64,000 bases of DNA, from contig NZ_CP132343.1 in NCBI RefSeq assembly GCF_040529065.1, positions 2,170,001 to 2,234,000 on the forward strand. Reading direction: 5' to 3'. Positions 55,347 to 64,000 of the stretch are shown here, in pieces; the first letter of the stretch is position 1, and every line of letters begins with the position of its first letter. Position numbers and translations under genes: made by a program. A model generated the notes under the pieces. That model did not search any database. It had not been told where the DNA came from and saw only the letters and a list, made by a program, of their open reading frames with translations. The stretch is from Xanthomonas sacchari. GTDB lineage: Bacteria > Pseudomonadota > Gammaproteobacteria > Xanthomonadales > Xanthomonadaceae.

Positions 55347-56047
55347 TGGCCACGGTCTGGGCCGTGGTCCCGGCGGCCGGCCGCGGCACCCGTTTCGGCG
55401 GCGCCACGCCCAAGCAGTATCTGCAGGCGGGTGGGCGTCCGTTGCTGGCGCATGCATTGGAAGCGTTGCTGGCGCATCCGGCGGTGGCCGGGGCGATGGT
55501 GGCGCTGGGCGCCGAAGATGCGCAGTGGCCGGGCTGGACCGAACTGGCCGGCAAGCCGGTGCTGACCTGCCTGGGCGCCGGCAGCCGTGCCGGCTCGGTG
55601 CTGGCCGCGCTGCACGCCTTGCCGGAGTCGGTGAAGGCGGACGATTTCGTGCTGGTGCACGATGCGGCGCGACCGAACCTGGCGCTGGCCGACCTGGACC
55701 GGCTGCTGGAGGCGGGACGCGGCGATCCGGTCGGCGCGATCCTGGCCGCGCCGGTGCGCGACACGCTCAAGCGTGCCGGCGACGACGGCGGCATCGACGG
55801 CACCGAACCGCGCGAGCGCCTGTGGCGCGCGCTGACCCCGCAGTTGTTCCGGCGCATGCAACTTAGCCGCGCGCTGGAGCAGGCCGCCGCGGCCGGCGTG
55901 GAGGTCACCGACGACGCCATGGCGATGGAGTTGCTGGGGCTGCGGCCGCTGCTGGTGGAAGGCGCCGAAGACAACTTCAAGGTCACCACCCCGGCCGATC
56001 TGGCGCGGTTCGAGTTCGAACTGTTCCAGCGCGCGCGGCAGTCGTGA
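55346..56047 (+). CDS. ispD: 2-C-methyl-D-erythritol 4-phosphate cytidylyltransferase
   Basis: This 233-residue enzyme of the non-mevalonate isoprenoid pathway transfers CMP to methylerythritol phosphate. Seen: [54 protein letters not shown] and [12 protein letters not shown]. It lies between ftsB and ispF in the conserved order. Confidence 0.96.
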   Translation: MATVWAVVPAAGRGTRFGGATPKQYLQAGGRPLLAHALEALLAHPAVAGAMVALGAEDAQWPGWTELAGKPVLTCLGAGSRAGSVLAALHALPESVKADDFVLVHDAARPNLALADLDRLLEAGRGDPVGAILAAPVRDTLKRAGDDGGIDGTEPRERLWRALTPQLFRRMQLSRALEQAAAAGVEVTDDAMAMELLGLRPLLVEGAEDNFKVTTPADLARFEFELFQRARQS

Positions 56048-56122
56048 TGCGCCTGCCGTTGGATGCGGCCGCCGTGGCGCGGCGCGTGCTCCGTCCTTTT
56101 TCATTTTTCGTGGGATGTCTCC

Positions 56123-56620
56123 ATGCCAATGTCTGAACTTCCCCGCATCCGCATCGGCCAGGGCTACGACGTCCATGCCTTCGGCGAGGGCGATCACCTC
56201 ATGCTCGGCGGCGTGCGCGTGGCGCACGAGCGCGGCGTGCTCGCCCACAGCGACGGCGACGTGGTGATCCACGCCCTGTGCGACGCCTTGCTTGGCGCGC
56301 TGGCGCTGGGCGACATCGGCCAGCATTTCCCGCCGTCCGATCCGCGCTGGAAGGGCGCCGATAGCGCGCAGTTCCTCGATCACTGCGTGGGCCTGCTGCA
56401 CGCGCGCGGCTGGCGCGTGGGCAATGCCGACGTCACCGTGATCTGCGAACGGCCCAAGGTCGGCCCGCATGCGCAGGCGATGCGCGAACGCCTGGCGGCG
56501 CTTTTGCAGGTCGAACTGGACTGCGTCAGCGTCAAGGCCACCACCAGCGAGAAGCTGGGCTTCACCGGCCGCGGCGAGGGCATCGCGGCGCAGGCGGTGG
56601 CCTTGCTGGTGGCGCTGTGA
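56123..56620 (+). CDS. ispF: 2-C-methyl-D-erythritol 2,4-cyclodiphosphate synthase
   Basis: This 165-residue enzyme forms the cyclic diphosphate in the MEP pathway. The metal site [35 protein letters not shown], and CERPKVGPH with [20 protein letters not shown] are all visible. The start may be ATG 56123 or 56129. Its stop overlaps the truD start by 4 bases (GTGA). Confidence 0.96.
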   Translation: MPMSELPRIRIGQGYDVHAFGEGDHLMLGGVRVAHERGVLAHSDGDVVIHALCDALLGALALGDIGQHFPPSDPRWKGADSAQFLDHCVGLLHARGWRVGNADVTVICERPKVGPHAQAMRERLAALLQVELDCVSVKATTSEKLGFTGRGEGIAAQAVALLVAL

Positions 56621-57666
56621 GCGAGCTGCCGCGCGCGTTCGGGCCCGCGCCCCTGCAGGCGCGCATGCGCTGCAGCGCCGAGGATTTCCAGGTCGATGAA
56701 GTGCCGGCGTTCGCGCCCAGCGGCGAAGGCGAGCACCTGTTACTGACGGTGCGCAAGCGCGGCATGAACACCGCCTTCGCCGCGCGCCGCCTGGCGCAGT
56801 GGGCCGGGGTGGCGGAACTGGCGATCGGCTATGCCGGCATGAAGGACCGGCATGCGGTCACCACCCAGCGCTTCTCGGTGCATCTGCCCAAGCGCGTGGC
56901 GCCGTCCCTGGACAGCCTGCAGGACGCGGACCTGCAGGTGCTGGAGTCGCACTGGCACAACCGCAAGCTGCCGCGCGGCGCGCTGGCCGGCAACGGCTTC
57001 GTGCTGGTGCTGCGCGAGGTGCGTGGCGAGCGCGCGGCGATCGAGGCGCGGCTCGCGCAGATCGCGGCGCGCGGGATTCCCAACTGGTTCGGCGAACAGC
57101 GCTTCGGTCGCGACGGCGGCAACGTCGGCGCCGCACTGGCGATGTTCGGCGGTCGCCGGGTGCGGCGCGAGCAGCGCTCGCTGCTGCTGTCGGCGGCCCG
57201 CTCGGAATTATTCAACCGGGTGCTGGCCGCACGCGTGGCTGCCGGCAACTGGGACAGCGCGCTGGACGGCGAAGTGTGGATGCTCGACGGCAGCCGCAGC
57301 GTGTTCGGTCCGGAGCCGTGGTCGGAGGCGCTGGCCGAGCGCCTGCAGCGCTTCGACATCCATCCGTCGGCGCCGCTGTGGGGTGCCGGCGAACTGCGCA
57401 GCGCCGAGGCGGCGCGTGCCCTGGAACTGGCCGCACTGGACGAGGCCGTCGCGCTGCGCCTGCGCGAAGGCCTGGAGCGCGAGGGCCTGAAGCAAGAGCG
57501 CCGAGCGACCCGCCTGCGCGTGGCCGACCTGCAGTGGCGCTGGCTGGACGGGCAGGGCGACGCGCTCGAACTGCGTTTCGCCCTGCCGCCGGGCAGCTAC
57601 GCCACCGCGTTGCTGCACGAACTCGGCCAGGTCGAGGAAGCGCCGCAGGCGTCCAGCGAGGCCTGA
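56617..57666 (+). CDS. truD: tRNA pseudouridine(13) synthase
   Basis: This 349-residue TruD-family pseudouridine synthase has the catalytic aspartate in [13 protein letters not shown] (D77), the [10 protein letters not shown] motif, [18 protein letters not shown] and the inserted domain with [11 protein letters not shown]. It modifies U13 of tRNA-Glu. The start is GTG, overlapping the ispF stop. In many gammaproteobacteria surE follows directly; here about 6 kb of other genes intervene. Confidence 0.95.
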   Translation: MSELPRAFGPAPLQARMRCSAEDFQVDEVPAFAPSGEGEHLLLTVRKRGMNTAFAARRLAQWAGVAELAIGYAGMKDRHAVTTQRFSVHLPKRVAPSLDSLQDADLQVLESHWHNRKLPRGALAGNGFVLVLREVRGERAAIEARLAQIAARGIPNWFGEQRFGRDGGNVGAALAMFGGRRVRREQRSLLLSAARSELFNRVLAARVAAGNWDSALDGEVWMLDGSRSVFGPEPWSEALAERLQRFDIHPSAPLWGAGELRSAEAARALELAALDEAVALRLREGLEREGLKQERRATRLRVADLQWRWLDGQGDALELRFALPPGSYATALLHELGQVEEAPQASSEA

Positions 57667-57700
57667 GCGTGGTCACATCCGCCACGCCGGCCGCGAGGCC

Positions 57701-60088
57701 CTAGAACCGGTAGCTGCCGGTCAGCAGCAGGCTGCGCCCCTCCGGCAGCGGCACGAAGGTCTCGTCGAATTCGTCGGCGTACAGCCGCCGATCGAAGACA
57801 TTGCGCATGCCCACGGTCACGCCCCAGGTCTCCGTGTGATAGGACACATTCGCGTCCACGCTGGCCTGCCCGGGAATCTTGAAATAGCCGCCGGCCAGGC
57901 AGCGGCCGAGGGTGTGATCGCGCGCGAGGATGCCGCCTGCCACCCCCCAGCCGCTCCAGCGGCTGTCCTGGAACTGGTAGCTGCTCCACAGGGTGAAGCG
58001 CGTGCGCGGCACGCCGGTGGTCGGCGTACCGTCGCGCCGGCCGATGCGGGCCAGCGCCAGGCTACTGCTCAGTTCCAGGCCGGGGGCGAGGGTGCCGACG
58101 AAATCCACGTCCAGCCCGCGGTTGCTCTGGCTGTCGATCGGCCTGGCGAAGTACGACGGATGCGCCAGCACCAGATCGAAACTGCGGTCGACGGTGATCT
58201 GGTAGTAGGCGGCGCTGAGCCGCGCCCGGTGGTCGAACAGATCGACCTTCGCACCGACCTCCACCTGCCGCGACAACGCGGGCGGCAGCGGCCGGCCGTT
58301 CTTGCCGAGCACGGCGCTCGGCGCAAAGCCGTTCATGGTGCTGGCGTACAGCGACGCCTCGGGGGTCAGTTTGTAGACCACGCCGACGTTGGGCACCCAG
58401 CGGCGCCGGCGCAACTGGCGCAGCTTGCCCCTGGCGTCGTAGCTGGAAATCTCGTACGCCGAACGGCGCAGCGCCAGCAGCACGTCCCAGCGCTCGCCCA
58501 TGCTGATCTGGTCCTGCAGCAGGATGCCGCTGCGGCTCGACCAGGGGCTGCCTGGGGAATGCCGGATGCCGCGCTGCGAACGCGGCCAGTGCACCGGACC
58601 CAGCCGCTCGTCGCCGAACACATCGTAGCGGTTGCGGTGCATCCGGATGAAGTAATCGCTGCTGCCAAGGCGCGCGCGCGTGTAATCCAGGCCGAGGGTC
58701 ACGGTCTGCTGCAGCGGCCCGTCGCCGAAGCTGCCGACCAGGTCGTTCTGGATGGTGGAGTACGCCGTTGTATTGCGGTAGGCCTCGGCATAGGCGCGCA
58801 CGATGCCGTTCTGCGACGGCGACAACATGCCCCAGTTGCGCGCGTCGACGGCCTGGGTCACGTACTGGCCGCGGCTGCGCAGTTGCCAGCGGTCGCTGAG
58901 GCGCTGATCGAACAGGTAGTAGGCGCGCTGGGTGCGGTAGGCGGTGTGGTCCTGCGGGTTGCCCAGGCGCAAGGTTCTGGGCGTCATCGCCGACACGCGG
59001 TTGCCGAGCAGCAGCGCATGGTCGGCGGCCGGCTGGCGATCGATCACGCGCTGCACGCCGAGTACCAGGCGGTTGACGTCTCCTTGCCAGGCGATGGACG
59101 GGGCCAGGTAGGCGGCGTTGCGCGGGCCGTAGCCTTGCGCCGTGGAATCGGCATGCTGGCCGGAGACGACGAGCCGGTAGCTCAGCGGCGTGGTGCCGAT
59201 CGGCCCGGTCGCATCGAGGCCGGCCTGCACGTCGCCGCGTTCGCCGAGGATGTAGCTGAGTTCACGCCTGGGCGTGCGCAGCGGTTGCTTGGTGACGACG
59301 TTGATCAGCCCGCTCATGTCGCCGCCGTTGCTGTCGCCGAGGATCGATTCCGGCCCCTTGAGCACCTCGACCCGCTCCACGCCGATCATCGGCGGATAGC
59401 CACCGAGCCCGACGAAGCTGTTCGGCATTCCGTCGGTCATGCCGTTGCCGGTGTAGATGCCGCGGATCTTGAACAGCGGCGCGCGCAACGGGTTTTCGAT
59501 CTGCTGCACGCTGGCCACGTTGCGCAATGCGTCGGCGACGGTGCGCACCTGTTGCGATGCCAGCAGGTGTGGGGCGACCACGTTCACCGACTGCGGCACG
59601 GCGATGGAATCGGCGGCATAACGCAGCGCGTCGCTGGCATAGGCAGGCACGTCGCCCATGGCGTGCTCGGTCAGCGCCGCGGCGTCGACCTGTTCCAGCA
59701 GCTTGGGTGGCGTGCCGGCGCGGTGCGCATCGGCGGCGTCCGCAGGATCGACCGGCGCCGTGGCGGCGGGGGTGACCGCCACCGTGTTCGCATCGAGCAT
59801 GCGGTACGCGAGGCCACTGGATTGCAGCAGGCGCTGCAGCGCCGCGTCCGCGGTGAACACGCCTTGCAGCCCGTCGCTGCGCAACCCGGACAGGGTCGGG
59901 CTGGCGGTGAGGACCTGCACCTTGGCCTGCTTGCCGAATGCGATCAGCGCCGTGGACAGCGCCTGCGGCGGGATCGAGAACACGATCTGGCGTGCGTCGG
60001 ACGGGAGGGGCGCGGCTGGAGCTTGGTTCCAGGTTGCGAGCGGCAGCGCCAGGCTGCCGCAGATGATCACTCGCCTCAGCCCACGCAC
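57701..60088 (-). CDS. TonB-dependent siderophore receptor with STN signalling domain
   Basis: This 795-residue outer-membrane receptor has a signal peptide followed by a secretin/TonB short N-terminal (STN) domain (about 30-110, VFSIPPQALSTALIAFGKQAKVQVL). A plug follows (about 165-280, with RGIYTGNGMTDGMPNSF and RVEVLKGPESILGDSNGGDMSGLINVVTK), then a 22-strand barrel ending in an aromatic residue (LLLTGSYRF). The STN domain talks to FecR, whose gene lies 127 bases upstream, so the receptor both imports and signals. The ligand is probably a ferric siderophore of the FhuE/FpvA group. Confidence 0.9.
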   Translation of the reverse strand: MRGLRRVIICGSLALPLATWNQAPAAPLPSDARQIVFSIPPQALSTALIAFGKQAKVQVLTASPTLSGLRSDGLQGVFTADAALQRLLQSSGLAYRMLDANTVAVTPAATAPVDPADAADAHRAGTPPKLLEQVDAAALTEHAMGDVPAYASDALRYAADSIAVPQSVNVVAPHLLASQQVRTVADALRNVASVQQIENPLRAPLFKIRGIYTGNGMTDGMPNSFVGLGGYPPMIGVERVEVLKGPESILGDSNGGDMSGLINVVTKQPLRTPRRELSYILGERGDVQAGLDATGPIGTTPLSYRLVVSGQHADSTAQGYGPRNAAYLAPSIAWQGDVNRLVLGVQRVIDRQPAADHALLLGNRVSAMTPRTLRLGNPQDHTAYRTQRAYYLFDQRLSDRWQLRSRGQYVTQAVDARNWGMLSPSQNGIVRAYAEAYRNTTAYSTIQNDLVGSFGDGPLQQTVTLGLDYTRARLGSSDYFIRMHRNRYDVFGDERLGPVHWPRSQRGIRHSPGSPWSSRSGILLQDQISMGERWDVLLALRRSAYEISSYDARGKLRQLRRRRWVPNVGVVYKLTPEASLYASTMNGFAPSAVLGKNGRPLPPALSRQVEVGAKVDLFDHRARLSAAYYQITVDRSFDLVLAHPSYFARPIDSQSNRGLDVDFVGTLAPGLELSSSLALARIGRRDGTPTTGVPRTRFTLWSSYQFQDSRWSGWGVAGGILARDHTLGRCLAGGYFKIPGQASVDANVSYHTETWGVTVGMRNVFDRRLYADEFDETFVPLPEGRSLLLTGSYRF

Positions 60089-60215
60089 TGCACTTCGCCC
60101 CCCAGCGGAAGCGCGAATTATGCCATGCGCGGCTTCGCCGACGCGGTGCCTGGTCCGTCATGCCACCACCGCCGCCCCGGCGAAACTGGGCGGGGTAGGG
60201 CCGGGGAGGCGCGGC

Positions 60216-61184
60216 CTAGCGGCGGCTCAGCACGATTTCGTCCTTGCCCTGGCGTACCCGCAGCGGGAACACCTGCGGCAGGGCGTCGATCCATTGCGCG
60301 GTCGCCTGGGTGTCGACCGTACCGGTGAAGCTCAGCCGCGCCAGCTCCGGGTCGGCCAGGCGCAGCGGGCGGTCGCTGTAGCGGTTGACCCTGGCGATGA
60401 CCGTGTCCAGCGGCGTATCGACGAACTCCAGCCGGTGATCGCGCCAGGCAGTGGCCTGTGCCACGTCGATCTGGCTGACCTGCAGCGTGGGCCTGGCCGG
60501 ATCGTAGGACACGCGTTGCCCGGCCACCGCTTCCAGTCCCCCGCTGCCGTCGGCCGGTACCTGGCCGGCGCCGTAGATGCGGACCCGGCCTTCGGTGACC
60601 GCGACCTCGACGCGTTCGCCGTCGCGGCTGACATCGAAGGCGGTGCCGACGTCCAGGATCGACACGCCGCCTGCGTCGACCACGAAGGGGCGCCCGGCGT
60701 GATGCGCCACTTCGAAGAAGGCCTCGCCGGCGATCAGGTCCACGTGGCGCTGCGCGGCGCTGAAGCGGGTGCTCAGCCGCGAGGCGCCGCCGAGCGCGAT
60801 CTTCGATCCGTCCGCCAGCACGATGTCGTGGTGGCGGCTGATCGCGCTGCTGTAGACCTGGGTGACCGGCGGCGGGTGCAGTTGCCGCCAGACGAGGGCG
60901 CTGCCGAGCGCCAGCACGCCGATGCAGGCGGCGACCTGCAGCGGCCGCCAGCGCGCGCGCGGCGGCGCGAAGGTGCGGACCAGTTCGTCTCGCGTCGAGT
61001 GATCGAGCGTGCGCAACTCGCCGCCGAGCGCATTGATCCGTTCGAACGCCTGCAGGTGCCGCGGGTCGGCCTCCGTCCAGTCCAGCCAGCGCGCGACGGT
61101 GTCCTCATTGCTGTCGGGTGCGCGCAGCAGGGTCCACCAGCGCGCGGCGTCGTCGAGGATGTGCTTGTCGATGCCGCTGTCCAT
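60216..61184 (-). CDS. FecR-like anti-sigma/sensor protein
   Basis: This 322-residue protein has a cytoplasmic N-terminal domain with WWTLLRAPDS and WLDWTEADPRHLQAFERI (DUF4880 type). One membrane helix follows (LQVAACIGVLALGSALVW), then a periplasmic FecR domain (HHDIVLADGSKIALGGASRLST, GEAFFEVAHHAGRPFVVDA, VGTAFDVSRDGERVEVAVTEGRV). It relays receptor occupancy to the sigma factor. Its ATG overlaps the sigma-factor stop by 1 base (TAATG). Confidence 0.92.
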   Translation of the reverse strand: MDSGIDKHILDDAARWWTLLRAPDSNEDTVARWLDWTEADPRHLQAFERINALGGELRTLDHSTRDELVRTFAPPRARWRPLQVAACIGVLALGSALVWRQLHPPPVTQVYSSAISRHHDIVLADGSKIALGGASRLSTRFSAAQRHVDLIAGEAFFEVAHHAGRPFVVDAGGVSILDVGTAFDVSRDGERVEVAVTEGRVRIYGAGQVPADGSGGLEAVAGQRVSYDPARPTLQVSQIDVAQATAWRDHRLEFVDTPLDTVIARVNRYSDRPLRLADPELARLSFTGTVDTQATAQWIDALPQVFPLRVRQGKDEIVLSRR

Positions 61185-61732
61185 TACGGGATCTCCGCTT
61201 CGTCGAAGCGTTTGCGGCAATGCGCGAGCGCGTTGGCCACATGGTAGCGGACCATCCGTTCGCTCACGTTCATCGCCTTGGCGATCATGCCGAAGTCCTT
61301 GCCTTCGATCACGTGCAGCACGAAGGCGCGGCTGGTCTTGGCCGGAAGTTCCTGCAGCGCCCGGGTCAGCGCGCGCAGTTGCTCACTGGCCGTGGCGTGA
61401 CGCTCCGGAATCGGCGGGAGCGGCAGGTCATGCTCCGGCAGCTCCACCGCCGCGTTTTCGCGGACCTTGCGCATGCGCAGCCGGTCTACCGCCAGGTTCG
61501 AGGCGACATGGAACAGATAGGCGCGCGGCGATGTCAGCGCGTCCGGACGCTCAAGGGTAACGATGCGCATGTACGCCTCCTGGGCCACGTCCTGCGCGTC
61601 CGCCATCGAGCCGAGCTTGCACTGTAGGAAGGCGAGCAGGGCGCGGTGATGTTCCTTGAACAACGCGTCGACGTGATGCGCCTGTGCCCGCTCCGGCGAC
61701 GGCGCGCCTTCGGTGTGCTCGGCCCGGCTCAC
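61184..61732 (-). CDS. FecI-like ECF sigma factor
   Basis: This 182-residue extracytoplasmic-function sigma factor has region 2 (LFKEHHRALLAFLQCKLGS, DAQDVAQEAYMRIVTLE, SPRAYLFHVASNLAVDRLR) and region 4 (LPAKTSRAFVLHVIEGKDFGMIAKAMNVSERMV). It belongs with the FecR-like gene and the TonB receptor as a cell-surface signalling trio. It probably turns on the receptor gene under iron shortage with its siderophore. The GTG start is the only one before region 2; the VirK-like gene lies 48 bases upstream. Confidence 0.92.
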   Translation of the reverse strand: MSRAEHTEGAPSPERAQAHHVDALFKEHHRALLAFLQCKLGSMADAQDVAQEAYMRIVTLERPDALTSPRAYLFHVASNLAVDRLRMRKVRENAAVELPEHDLPLPPIPERHATASEQLRALTRALQELPAKTSRAFVLHVIEGKDFGMIAKAMNVSERMVRYHVANALAHCRKRFDEAEIP

Positions 61733-61780
61733 GAATGCTGGTGCTCCTGCAGGGAAGCGGCCGCGGCAGTATAGCCAGGC

Positions 61781-62848
61781 TCACTGGCCGCCACGCGGCG
61801 CGGTGGCGCACGCGGTCGGCAGCGCGGCGGCCAGCAGGCCCTCGGCATGCGCGCGCAATGCCTCGCGGCGGCGAAACGCCGCGCGGTGCTGGCTGGGCAC
61901 ATCGGCCGCGGTCTTGCGCGCCGGGGTCAGTGGCAACGCGAACCAGCCATCGGCAATGGGCGTACCGCCTTGCTCGATCCAGAACGCGTCGTAGTCGGAC
62001 AGGAACACGTCTCGCTTGCGCTGCAGCGGATGCGCGCCATTGCAGACGGCACGGATCGCGTTCGCGCCGAGGCGCTCGGCGAAGGTGCAGGCCAGGGACA
62101 GCATCAGTTGCTTGGGCCGCAGCCCGTGCATCTGCTTGGTCAGCGCGCGCACCACGTCGCGGGCGTCGGCACCCTTGGGGCCCTGCAGGCAACCGATCAG
62201 CACCGTCGGATGGGCAGCGTCGCCGGTCAAGGTCAGCACCAGGCGATACAGCTCGCGTCCCGCCGCGTCGCTGAGCTGCAGCCACAGTTCGCCTTCGCAG
62301 CTCATCGGCGCCGGCGGCAGCAGCGACAGCGTCAGCGCGCTGCCATCGTGCAGCGGCAGCGTCCCCAGGTCCGCCTGGCCGTGCCGGTAGATGGCGTCGA
62401 ACAACCCGGCCGGCAGGCGCTCGAGCATCAGGCGATAGTGCTGCCGGAGGTGGTGCAGCCGCGCCTTGCTGTCCCAGCGTGTGTTGACGAAACGGTGCAG
62501 GTGGCGCTCGAGCAGGCGCGGATCGCGCTCGGCATAGCCGCGCATCCGCGGATCGCGGCGCAGTTCGTCGAGGAAACGCAGATGCGTGGCAGGCATGCAC
62601 AGCGCACGCAGCATGTACTTGGTGGCCTTGATCCCGCGCTGCACCGGGTTGCCGTGCCAGTCGGTCCGCCCCTGGAACGAGCCCAGGAACAGCGGCCACC
62701 AGCGGGCCGGTGCGGCGCTGCCGCTCGGCCGGGGCGGCGGCGCCGGCCGGGCCGGGCGCGCCGACGCCGACTCGAACGCCGCGGCGCTCGCGGAAACGTC
62801 CACCAGATCAGTGGGTTGCAGGAGGAATTCGGTGGTTGCGTCGGTCAC
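61781..62848 (-). CDS. VirK/YbjX-family (DUF535) protein
   Basis: This 355-residue protein matches the VirK/YbjX family. A proline-rich N-terminal stretch is followed by the family core (FLDELRRDPRMRGYAERDPRLLERHLHRF region, LMLERLPAGLFDAIYRHGQA, TVLIGCLQGPKGADARDVVRALTKQMHGLRPK) and a late NGAHPLQRKRDVFLSDYDAFW. Family members affect virulence or resistance to antimicrobial peptides in enteric bacteria, but the reaction is unknown. It has no clear signal peptide. The GTG start is weak. It may be transcribed with the fecI-type gene. Confidence 0.82.
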   Translation of the reverse strand: MTDATTEFLLQPTDLVDVSASAAAFESASARPARPAPPPRPSGSAAPARWWPLFLGSFQGRTDWHGNPVQRGIKATKYMLRALCMPATHLRFLDELRRDPRMRGYAERDPRLLERHLHRFVNTRWDSKARLHHLRQHYRLMLERLPAGLFDAIYRHGQADLGTLPLHDGSALTLSLLPPAPMSCEGELWLQLSDAAGRELYRLVLTLTGDAAHPTVLIGCLQGPKGADARDVVRALTKQMHGLRPKQLMLSLACTFAERLGANAIRAVCNGAHPLQRKRDVFLSDYDAFWIEQGGTPIADGWFALPLTPARKTAADVPSQHRAAFRRREALRAHAEGLLAAALPTACATAPRGGQ

Positions 62849-63015
62849 GTTCGGCTCGCAGAGGGGCGGTACTCTCTGACAAGACGTTTCAGCGGGCGAA
62901 AATTGAAATGCGTGCGCTCGTCGGGTGATCGCGTCCGCGCGTATGACGTCCTAGCCTGACCGGACCTTTGCCGGGCACGCCGCAGGTGCGCGCGACGGCA
63001 CGTCGATGCACCGAT
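62849..63015. other. Upstream region of the VirK-like gene
   Basis: This non-coding stretch precedes the VirK-like start and leads into the palindrome at 63016. Together with 63082-63201 it makes a 353-base gap. It probably contains a promoter, but no clear element is visible. Confidence 0.35.
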
Positions 63016-63081
63016 GCAGGAGCGGCTTCAGCCGCGATGGGCTTTCCCGTTCAAGCCGGTCGCGGCTGAAGCCGCTCCTGC
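63016..63081. repeat. Xanthomonas-type intergenic palindrome, copy B
   Basis: Two 22-base arms (63016-63037 and 63060-63081) are perfect inverted copies with the core AGGAGCGGCTTCAGCCGCGA. It is the same family as the element at 8697-8763 and lies between the VirK-like start and the Smr stop. Confidence 0.85.
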
Positions 63082-63201
63082 GCAACTGTTACAGATCCGT
63101 GCGCGATGGCGGCTTCCGCGTGGACACGGTCCGGCCGGCGATCTCGGTGGCGCGTCGATCTTCCCTCGATCCGCGCCACCGCGCCGCGGCTACGGCACCG
63201 C

Positions 63202-63735
63202 TCAGCGCCGCGCCAACAGCACCAGCATCGCGCCGGTGCCGCCTTGCGCGGTCGGCGCCGAATGGAAAGCCAGCACGTCGTTGCGCTGGCGCAGCAGGCG
63301 GTCCACCAGGTTCTTCAGCAGCGGCACGCCGCCGGATTGCAGGCCCTTGCCGTGGACGATGCGTACGCAGCCGAACTCGTGCGCGTGCGCCTCGGCCAGA
63401 AACTGCCTTAGCAGCGCCTCGGCCTGCGCAGCGGTGGCGCCGTGCAGGTCCAGTTCGTCCTGGGCCGAGAACTGGCCCTTGCGCAGGCGCTGGAACACCC
63501 GCGCCGGCAGATGCTCGCGGCGGTAGCTGGCCACGTCGCCGGCTTCCAGCGGTGCGCTCTGGCGGAGCAACTGCTGGAACTCGCCTTGTGCCTCGGCGTC
63601 GTCGCGTTCGGCCATGCGTGCGCGCGGCCTGGGGCGCGGCTTGGGGTTGGCCGGCGGCGTCGCGTTGAGCGGGGCCACCTTGCCGATGGCCGCACGGAAC
63701 AGGGCAGCGGGGTCTTCGTCGTCGGAATGCGCCAT
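63202..63735 (-). CDS. Smr-domain protein
   Basis: This 177-residue protein has a basic, Pro-rich N-terminal half and a C-terminal Smr domain with LDLHGATAAQAEALLRQFL and VRIVHGKGLQSGG (the LDLHG and HGKG motifs). A GAMLVLLARR end follows. Smr domains of this kind are nucleases or nucleic-acid binding modules, and in Escherichia coli SmrA/SmrB act on DNA or on mRNA at stalled ribosomes. The ATG at 63735 is preferred; a GTG two codons earlier exists. It is divergent from surE. Confidence 0.88.
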   Translation of the reverse strand: MAHSDDEDPAALFRAAIGKVAPLNATPPANPKPRPRPRARMAERDDAEAQGEFQQLLRQSAPLEAGDVASYRREHLPARVFQRLRKGQFSAQDELDLHGATAAQAEALLRQFLAEAHAHEFGCVRIVHGKGLQSGGVPLLKNLVDRLLRQRNDVLAFHSAPTAQGGTGAMLVLLARR

Positions 63736-63940
63736 CCGCACAGCTTAGAACGTGCTGCGGGGTTTGAGGTGAGTGCGGGTGTCGCTGGCAGCGCCTGCGC
63801 CATGGCTCGCGGTCACGCTGCTTGCCGAGGACAGCGCCGCTGTTGACTGCCGCGCGAAGGCCGCCACCGCGATCGTCGGCGCGCCGTCAGCGACCTGGCC
63901 GGACGCATCCGGTATCATGCCCCGGTTTTCGAGGAGCACC

Positions 63941-64000
63941 ATGCGCGTATTAGTGAGCAACGACGACGGCGTCGACGCCCCCGGCATCCGCATGCTGGCC
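63941..64000 (+). CDS. surE: 5'/3'-nucleotidase SurE, N-terminal fragment
   Basis: The last 60 bases encode MRVLVSNDDGVDAPGIRMLA, the SurE N-terminus with the metal-site NDDG. A GAGGAG ribosome site lies just upstream (63931-63936). The gene runs off the window end. Confidence 0.9.
   Translation, partial: MRVLVSNDDGVDAPGIRMLA

Overview
The window is a stretch of high-GC gammaproteobacterial chromosome. It fits Xanthomonas or a very close relative in the Xanthomonadaceae. The signs are a fruB-fruK-fruA operon with an OprB porin and a divergent LacI-type FruR, a pyrG-kdsA-eno-ftsB-ispD-ispF-truD-(surE) housekeeping run, a VirK/DUF535 protein, and the small intergenic palindromes and GGGATTGGGGATTC-type arrays that litter Xanthomonas genomes. 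I assigned the genus by recognition and did no database search. I saw no rRNA, tRNA, CRISPR array, intact insertion sequence or prophage.

Layout. 0-2.3 kb: the end of a LamG-domain protein, then a TetR regulator (AcuR type) and its target acryloyl-CoA reductase (AcuI). 2.9-11.7 kb: an unusual biosynthetic block. It holds a HAD phosphatase, a class III aminotransferase, a ketosynthase, an acyl carrier protein, a FemAB/BioF2-like acyltransferase, an arginase-fold protein, a DegT/ArnB-fold aminotransferase, two SMR-size transporter subunits that resemble an ArnE/ArnF pair, and an alpha/beta hydrolase. 11.8-18.1 kb: six same-strand genes joined by 1-4 bp overlaps (response regulator, histidine kinase, TolC-like outer-membrane factor, FtsX-type permease, ATPase, lipoprotein adaptor), which form a self-regulated tripartite ABC exporter. 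I infer that these two blocks together make, flip and export an aminated acyl product. This is the best candidate here for an undescribed system.

18.7-26.5 kb: the fructose PTS regulon, with two matching FruR operators in the divergent promoter and a minus-strand terminator behind oprB. 26.5-27.1 kb: two small minus-strand genes, one of 58 codons. 27.4-33.3 kb: a UDP-sugar dehydrogenase, a membrane-anchored FMN/Fe-S glutamate-synthase-like enzyme overlapping a GNAT, and a GAF-PAS-GGDEF diguanylate cyclase. 33.3-41.4 kb: a serine hydrolase, a HI0933-type flavoprotein, a lipoprotein FKBP, a DUF6164-type protein, trhO, an SDR, a luciferase-like oxidoreductase, a small protein and ExoD. 41.4-44.8 kb: a CNNM/CorC protein and a phosphate uptake pair (DUF47 plus pit) with a likely Pho box. 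45-50.1 kb: an S10 carboxypeptidase, a CDP-diacylglycerol diphosphatase-like lipoprotein, parE and a small secreted protein with a strong terminator.

50.2-57.7 kb: pyrG to truD, interrupted by a low-GC hexapeptide acyltransferase between pyrG and kdsA. 57.7-62.8 kb: an iron-type surface-signalling module (VirK-like gene, FecI sigma factor, FecR, TonB receptor with an N-terminal signalling domain). It is followed by a Smr-domain protein and the first 20 codons of surE. The genes fit a plant-associated bacterium equipped for fructose and polysaccharide use, scavenging of phosphate and iron, and envelope remodelling.
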